This document shows positions 7,822 to 14,516 of a stretch of 64,000 nucleotides of DNA, one piece after another. The first letter of the stretch is position 1. Every line of letters begins with the position of its first letter. The translations under genes were made by a program, and so were the position numbers. Under the pieces are notes generated by a model, which saw only the letters and a list, made by a program, of their open reading frames with translations, searched no databases and was not told the DNA's origin. Source of the stretch: an uncultured Prevotellaceae bacterium (GTDB lineage: Bacteria; Bacteroidota; Bacteroidia; Bacteroidales; Bacteroidaceae); NCBI GenBank assembly GCA_946186505.1, contig CAMHNI010000007.1, positions 61,608 to 125,607 on the forward strand, given 5' to 3'.

Positions 7822-8244
7822 ATGGATTTAACAGGAAGAATAATTGCTATTATGCAGCCCCGCAGTGGAGTCTCTGCTCGCACGGGTAATCCTTGGATGA
7901 TGCAAGACTATGTGCTGGAAGTCCCCGGTACGTATCCCAAGCGCATGGTGTTTAACATTTTTGGTGAAGAACGTATCAAACAGTTTAATATCCAGCTGAA
8001 CGAGGATGTGACCGTCCAGTTCGACATTGATGCCCGTGAGTATCAGGGCCGCTGGTTCAATGACATCCGTGCCTTCAACATCGTCCGTGGCCAGGTGGCT
8101 CCTACCGTTGGTACGCCTGTCCCAGGTGTCGCTCCAGCACCCGGTACCACCCCGTTCCCTCCGCAGCAGCCTGTTTCGCAGAATGCCCCGTTCCCCCCGC
8201 AGGAACCCGCAACGGAAGGCTCTACCGACGACCTGCCATTCTGA
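7822..8244 (+). CDS. DUF3127 domain protein with an SSB-like C-terminal tail
   Basis: 140 residues. The first 95 or so (MDLTGRIIAIMQPRSGVSARTGNPWMMQDYVLE...) match the DUF3127 pattern of Bacteroidetes, a small OB-fold-like beta protein of unproven function. Then a Pro/Gln/Ala-rich linker (VPGVAPAPGTTPFPPQQPVSQN) leads to an acidic end STDDLPF. The plan of OB-like domain, flexible linker and a DDxPF tip is that of single-stranded DNA-binding protein SSB, whose tip recruits repair and replication proteins. The gene is divergent from dnaN, sharing a 155-bp intergenic region. A single-strand DNA or RNA binding role is inferred, not shown. Confidence 0.78.
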   Translation: MDLTGRIIAIMQPRSGVSARTGNPWMMQDYVLEVPGTYPKRMVFNIFGEERIKQFNIQLNEDVTVQFDIDAREYQGRWFNDIRAFNIVRGQVAPTVGTPVPGVAPAPGTTPFPPQQPVSQNAPFPPQEPATEGSTDDLPF

Positions 8245-8263
8245 TGAGGCAGGGCCGACGGGC

Positions 8264-9046
8264 CTATTCCCTGAAATAGTATTGTCCGCGCTTACGCGTG
8301 ATCCGGCCGTAATTGATGGCGTGGACAGGACAATGATGATAGCAGCTGAGACAACACGTGCAGCTGCTATCATTTTTCCATGATGGCGTGTTGTCGAACT
8401 CTATGTCGCCGACAGGACATACTTCGGCACATTTACCGCAATGGATGCAGACGTCACCATCGACGGTGAACTTCTTGTCGGTTATCATGAAGCGGTTGAA
8501 GTAGGCACCGATGATGTGGGTGAAGGTCCACGGTGTCAGGCCGAGGGTCAGCTGTTCATAACCGCTCTGGCGGCTTACCACGACATTGGCGAATTTCTCA
8601 AGCACGACCTTTGCCTCATCCTTTTTCTCATGTTCCCGTTGTGGGGTGTCGGTGTACATGAAAGGAAGGCAGACGTAGCTCTCGGGCATGATGAGCGACT
8701 GGCAGCTTTGCAAGACTATGCCTTTGGCAGCCAGTTCCCCGGCCAGCATTTTCACGGCCAGTCCAGTACTGTCGCCACAGGTGCAGAGGGCATAGGCGTA
8801 ATGAGCGTCAAGCGTGGAGTGACAAGGGGTGAGAAGTGTGAGACGGCTGACGAACTGGCGCACGATGTGTGGTGGCTGCCATCCGTGGACGGGAAAGCAG
8901 AAACCTATGCGCTCGTTCTCTTCAAGGGTGTATTCACACGCCGTCTTCAGTTCCTCGGGAATGAAGTACAGCCTTTCCTTCGTGGCAGCCGCCAGTTGTT
9001 CTGCTGCCCATCTTGTATTGCCTGTGCCTGAGAAATAGAATATCAT
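8264..9046 (-). CDS. EFR1-family flavodoxin-ferredoxin fusion
   Basis: 260 residues. The N-terminus IFYFSGTGNTRWAAEQLA is a flavodoxin-like FMN-binding loop (SGTGNT), the middle is flavodoxin-like (FCFPVHGWQPPHIVRQFV), and the C-terminus carries two [4Fe-4S] ferredoxin motifs, CIHCGKCAEVCPVGDI and CTCCLSCYHHCPVHAI. This is the EFR1 ferredoxin family, expected to pass electrons between FMN and iron-sulfur centres in an anaerobe's cytoplasm; its partner is unknown. It converges on the DUF3127 gene with 19 bp between stops. Its start is 82 bp from the ACT gene stop, with a hairpin terminator between, so it is probably a separate transcript. Confidence 0.87.
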   Translation of the reverse strand: MIFYFSGTGNTRWAAEQLAAATKERLYFIPEELKTACEYTLEENERIGFCFPVHGWQPPHIVRQFVSRLTLLTPCHSTLDAHYAYALCTCGDSTGLAVKMLAGELAAKGIVLQSCQSLIMPESYVCLPFMYTDTPQREHEKKDEAKVVLEKFANVVVSRQSGYEQLTLGLTPWTFTHIIGAYFNRFMITDKKFTVDGDVCIHCGKCAEVCPVGDIEFDNTPSWKNDSSCTCCLSCYHHCPVHAINYGRITRKRGQYYFRE

Positions 9047-9062
9047 GTTGCAAGAAAAATTG

Positions 9063-9100
9063 AAAAAACGGCAAAAGCTGAATCGTTTCTGCCGTTTTTA
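9063..9100. terminator. Terminator between the ACT gene and EFR1
   Basis: AAAAACGGCA (9064-9073) pairs with TGCCGTTTTT (9090-9099). The minus-strand reading ends the paaK-paaK-ACT transcript. Confidence 0.8.
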
Positions 9101-9128
9101 CTGGGTATGTCTAATTGTATCCTAACGT

Positions 9129-9557
9129 TTATACATACGAGATGAGATCGCTCTCGGCAATGTATTTCAGGTTGTTGCTGATGATGGTCTCGCGAGCCTG
9201 CTCGGCATTGTCGGTGCGGAAGATGAGGATGCCCTTGGCACCCAGCAGGAAGGAGTACATGTAGGTGATGCTGATGCCTGCTTTCGAGAAGGTCTCGATG
9301 GCGTCGGCAGCACGTCCGGGCTGGTTGTCAAGCTCGATGGCGAACACGTCGCTCTGGGCAACGGCCACGCCAGCCTTCTTCAATTCCTCGAAGGCACGCA
9401 GCGGTTCGCTGCAGATGAGGCGATAGATACCATACTCTGCCGTGTCGGCAATAGTGGAAGCAATAATCTGGATGTCAGCCTGCTTCAGGACCTCGAGCAC
9501 CTTGATGAGCGTGCCGGAACGGTTCTCAATGAAAATAGATAGTTGGTTGATAGTCAT
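9129..9557 (-). CDS. Tandem ACT-domain protein
   Basis: 142 residues made of two ACT modules: residues about 1-66 (INQLSIFIENRSGTLIKVLEVLKQADIQI) and 70-142 (FAIELDNQPGRAADAIETFSKAGISITYMY). ACT domains bind small ligands, mostly amino acids. There is no attached enzyme, so it is a stand-alone sensor or an accessory subunit. It lies downstream of two phenylacetate-CoA ligase genes in the same direction, an association I know from Bacteroidetes and other anaerobes, where the pair is linked to aryl-pyruvate or aryl-acetate metabolism. A role in binding an aromatic amino acid or the acid product is inference. A G/C-rich palindromic repeat lies just upstream. Confidence 0.85.
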   Translation of the reverse strand: MTINQLSIFIENRSGTLIKVLEVLKQADIQIIASTIADTAEYGIYRLICSEPLRAFEELKKAGVAVAQSDVFAIELDNQPGRAADAIETFSKAGISITYMYSFLLGAKGILIFRTDNAEQARETIISNNLKYIAESDLISYV

Positions 9558-9575
9558 GATGTTTTAGGATTTTGA

Positions 9576-9604
9576 GCCCACCCAGGCCCTCCCAAAGGGA
9601 GGGA
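9576..9604. repeat. Short G/C palindrome of the CCCTCCC-AAA-GGGAGGG type
   Basis: GCCCACCCAGGCCCTCCCAAAGGGAGGG lies in the 87-bp gap between the second ligase and the ACT gene; the core CCCTCCC/GGGAGGG is a perfect 7-bp stem. Similar palindromes occur inside guaA (about 22611) and at 29741-29766. Confidence 0.65.
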
Positions 9605-9644
9605 TGTTTAACAACATATTGGGTGTACTTTTGTTAATTATTTG

Positions 9645-10955
9645 TTACTGATAGACTTTACGTTTGTCAACGACGCGGACAGCCTTACCTTCACTGACGG
9701 GTAGCGTGCCTTTGCTCACGAGACGTATTCTCGGCTTCAACAGGATTTCGTCGCCTATCTGGTGACGCAGTTCTGCTGAGAGTTCCTGCAACTTGCTGAA
9801 GTCGTCGGTACCCTCGTTGACTTCGACCTCGACGGTCATCTGGTCGTTGTTGTCCTCGGTGGTCAGGGTGATGAGGTAGTTGGTGCCTACCTCCGGGAAC
9901 TTCATGAGAATCTTCTCAATCTGTATGGGGAAGATGTTGACGCCACGAAGCACAATCATGTCGTCGGAACGTCCGCGCATGCGGTCGAGACGGATGTGGT
10001 TACGTCCGCAGGGACAGGTACGGCCAAGGACGCGGGTGAGGTCGCGGGTGCGGTAGCGCAGCAGCGGCATAGCCTCGCGGCACAGGGTGGTGAGCACCAA
10101 CTCGCCGATTTCGCCGTCGGGTACAGGCTCCAGGGTCTCGGGGTCAACGATCTCTACGATGTAGTAGTCTTCCCAGAAGTGCAGACCGTTCTGCTCGGGG
10201 CACTCGAAGCCTACGCCGGGGCCGCACATCTCACTCATGCCGAACGAGTTGTAGGCCTTCACGCCCATCATCTCCTCAATGCGCTTGCGCTGCTCGTCGG
10301 AGTGAGGCTCGGCACCGATGGCCAGCACCTTGAGCTTGGTGTCGCGGCGTGGGTCAACACCTTCCTGCTGCATGACCTCGTACAGACGGGTGACATAGCT
10401 GGGAATGGCGTGGAGGGCCGTCGTGCCGAAGTCCTTGATGAACTTGATCTGGCGCAGCGAGTTGCCGGCAGCGGCAGGTACGGTGAGCATGCCCAGACGC
10501 TCGGCACCATACTGGAAGCCCAGTCCGCCGGTGAACATGCCGTAGCCTGAAGAGTTCTGGAAAACGTCGTCGGGACGCAGTCCTACCATCCAGAGATTAC
10601 GTGCCACCTGATTGGCCCACTCGTCCAGATCCTTCTGCGTGTGGAGGATGACGGTGGGGTTACCCGTGGTGCCGCTCGATGAGTGCAGGCGGACACAGTC
10701 GCGCAGGGGTACGCAGCTCATGCCGAAGGGATAAGTCTCGCGCAGGTCCTGCTTCGTGGTGAACGGCAGCTTGCGCACGTCGGCCAATGTCTTGATGTCG
10801 TCTGGCGTGATGCCCAGTTCCTTGAATTTTTTCTGATAGAACTCGTTGTTCATGCAGTGGCGTACAGTCTTCTGCAGACGCTCCAGCTGGAGAGCCTCAA
10901 TCTGCTCGCGACTCATGGTCTCGAATTCCGGATTAAAATAGTTTGAAGTGTTCAT
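9645..10955 (-). CDS. paaK: Phenylacetate-CoA ligase, copy 2
   Basis: A 436-residue member of the AMP-forming adenylate family that activates phenylacetate or related aryl acids to CoA thioesters with ATP. Visible are the P-loop-like SSSGTTGNPTVILHT, the YNSFGMSEMCGPGVGFEC adenylate-binding segment, the ATP-contacting YRTRDLTRV and the C-terminal catalytic Lys region SEGKAVRVVDKRKVYQ. Length matches PaaK (about 435). It follows its paralogue after 8 bp and precedes the ACT gene, so the three probably form one transcript. Substrate range cannot be read; phenylacetate, indoleacetate or hydroxyphenylacetate are all possible. Confidence 0.88.
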   Translation of the reverse strand: MNTSNYFNPEFETMSREQIEALQLERLQKTVRHCMNNEFYQKKFKELGITPDDIKTLADVRKLPFTTKQDLRETYPFGMSCVPLRDCVRLHSSSGTTGNPTVILHTQKDLDEWANQVARNLWMVGLRPDDVFQNSSGYGMFTGGLGFQYGAERLGMLTVPAAAGNSLRQIKFIKDFGTTALHAIPSYVTRLYEVMQQEGVDPRRDTKLKVLAIGAEPHSDEQRKRIEEMMGVKAYNSFGMSEMCGPGVGFECPEQNGLHFWEDYYIVEIVDPETLEPVPDGEIGELVLTTLCREAMPLLRYRTRDLTRVLGRTCPCGRNHIRLDRMRGRSDDMIVLRGVNIFPIQIEKILMKFPEVGTNYLITLTTEDNNDQMTVEVEVNEGTDDFSKLQELSAELRHQIGDEILLKPRIRLVSKGTLPVSEGKAVRVVDKRKVYQ

Positions 10956-10963
10956 GGGTTTAT

Positions 10964-12271
10964 TTAAAGTTTACGCTTGTCAATGACGTGTGCGCTCTTG
11001 CCCTGGCTGCGCTCGATGGTGTTGGGTGCCTTGAGCTGTACCTTAGCCGAGATGCTGAGCACGCTCTTGAGCTTCTGGGCCAGTTTCTTCTCGAGGGCAT
11101 CGACGGCTGCGGGCGTGTCGAACGTGCCGTTGAAGTACTCCTGACGGATTTCCACCTGTACCTGCAGCGTGTCGAGGTTGTTGACGCGATCGACAACGAG
11201 CATGTAGCGCGGAGCAAACTCGGGCATCGACAGCACGACGCTCTCCACCTGTGAGGGGAACACGTTGATACCGCGGATGATGAGCATGTCGTCGGAACGG
11301 CCTTCGATGCGTCCCATGCGGACGGCGGTACGGCCGCAGTCACACGTGCCCGGCAGCAGCGAGCAGAGGTCGCGGGTACGGTAGCGGATGACGGGCATGC
11401 CCTCCTTGGTCAGCGTGGTGAACACCAGCTCACCAGACTGTCCGGCGGGCAGCGGCTCAAGGGTGGTGGGGTTGATAATCTCAGGATAGAAGTGGTCTTC
11501 GCAGATGTGCGAGCCGTGCTGCATCTGGCACTCGTAGCTGACGCTCGGTCCCATGACCTCGCTGAGGCCGTAGAGGTTGTAGCCTTTCAGTCCGAGACGC
11601 TCTTCAATCTCCTTGCGCATGCTCTCCGTCCAGGGCTCGGCACCGAAGGCGCCCACACGCAGTTTTATCTGGTCTTTCGTGATGCCCATCTTTTCCATCG
11701 TCTCAGCCAGATAGAGGGCGTACGACGGTGTGCAGGCAATGCCAGTGATGCCCAGGTCGCGGATGAGCTTGAGGTGCTTCTCCGTGTTACCCGTGCCGGC
11801 AGGGATGACGCTGGCACCGAGGTGCTCCACACCGTAGTGTGCGCCGAGGCCGCCAGTGAACAGGCCATAGCCGTAGGCCACAGAGAAGGTGTCATTGCGG
11901 GTGATGCCGTAGGCTGTCAGACAGCGTGCCATGCACTCGCTCCAGACGCCGATGTCCTTGCGAGTGTAACCCACGATGGTGGGGTTACCCGTGGTACCTG
12001 ATGATGCATGTACGCGGATTATTTCACTCTGTGGTGCAGCCTGCAAGCCGAAGGGATAGTTGTCACGCAGGTCCTTCTTCGTGGTGAAGGGCAGCTTCGT
12101 GATGTCCTCGATGGTCTGAATGTCATCGGGGCGGATGTCCATCTCTTGCAGTTTGTTACGATAAAAGGGAACATTGTGGTAGACGTACTCCACGATTTTG
12201 TGCAGGCGTTTGCCTTGGAGCGCGCTCATCTCGTCGCGGCTCATGCACTCTTTGTTAGGATTCCAAATCAT
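10964..12271 (-). CDS. paaK: Phenylacetate-CoA ligase, copy 1
   Basis: 435 residues, collinear with copy 2 over the full length but clearly diverged, so this is an old duplication, not a recent one. Motifs: ASSGTTGNPTIVGYT, YNLYGLSEVMGPSVSYEC, YRTRDLCSLLPG and the final SQGKSAHVIDKRKL. It is the first gene of the paaK-paaK-ACT run, with its own promoter 46 bp upstream, and is divergent from the ADP-forming acyl-CoA synthetase. The two copies may prefer different aryl acids or work in opposite physiological directions; that is inference. Confidence 0.88.
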   Translation of the reverse strand: MIWNPNKECMSRDEMSALQGKRLHKIVEYVYHNVPFYRNKLQEMDIRPDDIQTIEDITKLPFTTKKDLRDNYPFGLQAAPQSEIIRVHASSGTTGNPTIVGYTRKDIGVWSECMARCLTAYGITRNDTFSVAYGYGLFTGGLGAHYGVEHLGASVIPAGTGNTEKHLKLIRDLGITGIACTPSYALYLAETMEKMGITKDQIKLRVGAFGAEPWTESMRKEIEERLGLKGYNLYGLSEVMGPSVSYECQMQHGSHICEDHFYPEIINPTTLEPLPAGQSGELVFTTLTKEGMPVIRYRTRDLCSLLPGTCDCGRTAVRMGRIEGRSDDMLIIRGINVFPSQVESVVLSMPEFAPRYMLVVDRVNNLDTLQVQVEIRQEYFNGTFDTPAAVDALEKKLAQKLKSVLSISAKVQLKAPNTIERSQGKSAHVIDKRKL

Positions 12272-12316
12272 TGTTTTAATTCATCTGTTGGTTAGATTTA
12301 ATTGTTTCCCTTGCTG

Positions 12317-12324
12317 CAAAAGTA
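12317..12324 (-). promoter_or_regulatory. -7 promoter box of paaK copy 1
   Basis: TACTTTTG on the minus strand, 46 bp before the start codon. It shares a 159-bp divergent intergenic region with the acyl-CoA synthetase gene. Confidence 0.6.
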
Positions 12325-12388
12325 CGACTTTTTTTAGGTTCTACCAAAAAAACAAGGGAAAAATATGCGGTATGTCGTGAAAATATAT

Positions 12389-12396
12389 TATTTTTG
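12389..12396 (+). promoter_or_regulatory. -7 promoter box of the acyl-CoA synthetase gene
   Basis: TATTTTTG, 35 bp before the start at 12431. It lies inside the track's longer ORF, which supports the shorter start. Confidence 0.6.
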
Positions 12397-12430
12397 CATC
12401 TGCATATCAAACCTTTATCAACTGACAGCT

Positions 12431-14488
12431 ATGATAAACAAGGAACTCCTTCAGCCTGAAAGCATCGTCGTCATCGGCGGTTCAAACAATGTTCATAAGC
12501 CCGGTGGCGCCGTTGTGCGCAATCTTCTGAGTGGTGGCTACAGCGGTATCCTGCGCATAGTGAACCCCAAGGAAGACGAGGTTCAGGGCATCAAGGCTTT
12601 TCACGATGCACGTGAACTGCCGCCTACCGAACTGGCCATACTTGTTGTGGCAGCCAAGTTCTGTCCTGACTATGTGGAACTGCTGGCGAAGGAGAAAAAT
12701 GTTCGCGCGTTCATTATTATTTCTGCAGGCTTCAGCGAGGAGACCCATGATGGAGCCGTACTGGAGCAGCGCATCCTTGATGTCTGTCAGTCATACGGCT
12801 GTGCGCTGATTGGTCCCAACTGCATCGGTCTGCTGACGCGTTGGCACCACTCGGTGTTCACCAAGCCCATACCGCATCTGAACCCAAAAGGTGTCGATTT
12901 CATTTCAGGCAGCGGTGCTACAGCCGTGTTCATCCTTGAGAGTGCCGTCACCAAGGGACTTGCCTTCAACTCCGTATGGTCAGTAGGCAACGGTCGCCAG
13001 ATAGGCGTGGAGTCCGTGCTGGAGTATATGGACGAGCATTTCGACCCCGAGCACGATTCGCACGTCAAACTGTTGTACATCGAGAACATTGCCGACCCCG
13101 ACAAGATGCTCTATCACGCCACGTCGCTCATCCGCAAGGGCTGCCGCATAGCAGCCATCAAGGCTGGTTCGAGCGAGAGTGGCAGTCGAGCCGCATCAAG
13201 CCATACGGGTGCCATCGCCTCAAGCGACAGTGCCGTCGAGGCTTTGTTCCGTAAGGCGGGCATCGTGCGCTGTTTCAGCCGTGAGGAACTGACCACCGTG
13301 GGCTGCATCTTCACGCTGCCCCGTTTCACTGGCAAGAATTTTGCCATCGTCACCCATGCCGGCGGTCCTGGTGTCATGCTCACCGACGCCTTGTCGAAAG
13401 GAGGCATGCAGGTGCCGCCGCTCACGGGTCCTGCTGCTGAAGAGCTGAAGTCGAAGCTGTTGCCTGGCAGTAGTGTGGCCAACCCCATTGACATCCTGGC
13501 TACGGGCAATGCCGAGCACTTGGGCATAGCCATCGACGCCTGTGAACAGATGGACGACATCGATGCCATCATGGTCATCTTCGGTACGCCTGGCCTGGTG
13601 AAAATATTCGAAGTCTATGACGTGCTGCACAAGAAGATACAGGAGTGTCGCAAGCCCATTTTCCCCATACTGCCGAGTGTGAGCACGGCTGGCCCCGAGG
13701 TGCAGGAGTTCCTGAAGCGCGGACACGTCAACTTCAGCGACGAGGTGACGCTGGCCACCGCACTGACGCAGATTATGAAGACGCCTGAGCCGGCACGCTT
13801 CGAGGTCGAGCTTTATGGCACCGACATACCTCGTCTGCACAATCTTATCAGCAACATCAAGGAGAGCGGCTACGTGTCGCCCGACCTTGTGCGCGAGATT
13901 CTCTCCTGTGCAGGTATTCCCTTGGCTCCTGAACTCGTATCGACATCGATTGACGAGCTGTCGGACTTCGCTGAAAAGGTAGGCTACCCAGTGGTAGCCA
14001 AGGTCGTTGGACCCGTCCATAAGAGCGACGTTGGCGGCGTGGCACTGAATATCCGTTCCAGGGAGGTGCTGCAGGCCGAGTTCGACCGCATGATGCAGAT
14101 ACCCGGTGCGACGGCTGTGATGGTGCAGAAGATGATCAAGGGTACCGAACTGTTTGTGGGAGCGAAGTATGAGGAACGCTTCGGACATGTCGTGCTCTGC
14201 GGTCTAGGCGGCATCTTCGTCGAAGTGCTGCGCGACGTGTCCTCGGGCCTGGCCCCGTTGAGTTACGAGGAGGCTTACTCCATGATACACTCCCTGCGGG
14301 CCTATAAGATATTAAAAGGTACGCGAGGCCAGCAAGGCATCAACGAGCGCCGCTATGCCGAGATTATCGTCAGGCTCTCGACCCTGCTGCGCTTTGCCAC
14401 CGAAATCAAGGAGATAGACATCAACCCCCTGCTGGCCGATGCCGACGATGTGACGGCTGTCGATGCCCGCATACTGGTGGAGAAATAG
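12431..14488 (+). CDS. Acyl-CoA synthetase (ADP-forming), fused alpha and beta subunits
   Basis: 685 residues. An N-terminal CoA-binding Rossmann domain (SIVVIGGSNNVHKPGGAV) is followed by succinyl-CoA-ligase-like domains with the phosphohistidine motif SSHTGAIASSDSAV (about residue 260), and a C-terminal ATP-grasp (YPVVAKVVGPVHKSDVGGVAL, EIDINPLL). Such enzymes convert an acyl-CoA plus ADP and Pi to the acid and ATP, ending fermentation pathways of acetyl-CoA or amino-acid-derived acyl-CoAs. I start at MINKELL: the 22 codons before it cover the promoter. Divergent from the ligase genes, it suggests an aryl-CoA or acyl-CoA energy pathway. No 2-oxoacid:ferredoxin oxidoreductase is within the window. 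Confidence 0.88.
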   Translation: MINKELLQPESIVVIGGSNNVHKPGGAVVRNLLSGGYSGILRIVNPKEDEVQGIKAFHDARELPPTELAILVVAAKFCPDYVELLAKEKNVRAFIIISAGFSEETHDGAVLEQRILDVCQSYGCALIGPNCIGLLTRWHHSVFTKPIPHLNPKGVDFISGSGATAVFILESAVTKGLAFNSVWSVGNGRQIGVESVLEYMDEHFDPEHDSHVKLLYIENIADPDKMLYHATSLIRKGCRIAAIKAGSSESGSRAASSHTGAIASSDSAVEALFRKAGIVRCFSREELTTVGCIFTLPRFTGKNFAIVTHAGGPGVMLTDALSKGGMQVPPLTGPAAEELKSKLLPGSSVANPIDILATGNAEHLGIAIDACEQMDDIDAIMVIFGTPGLVKIFEVYDVLHKKIQECRKPIFPILPSVSTAGPEVQEFLKRGHVNFSDEVTLATALTQIMKTPEPARFEVELYGTDIPRLHNLISNIKESGYVSPDLVREILSCAGIPLAPELVSTSIDELSDFAEKVGYPVVAKVVGPVHKSDVGGVALNIRSREVLQAEFDRMMQIPGATAVMVQKMIKGTELFVGAKYEERFGHVVLCGLGGIFVEVLRDVSSGLAPLSYEEAYSMIHSLRAYKILKGTRGQQGINERRYAEIIVRLSTLLRFATEIKEIDINPLLADADDVTAVDARILVEK

Positions 14489-14516
14489 TCTGACAACAAC
14501 AAAGACCAACAAGAAA

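Noticed and set aside
13220-14188. 322-codon antisense frame within the acyl-CoA synthetase gene
   Set aside because: The plus-strand gene has complete motifs through this region; the antisense product looks random.
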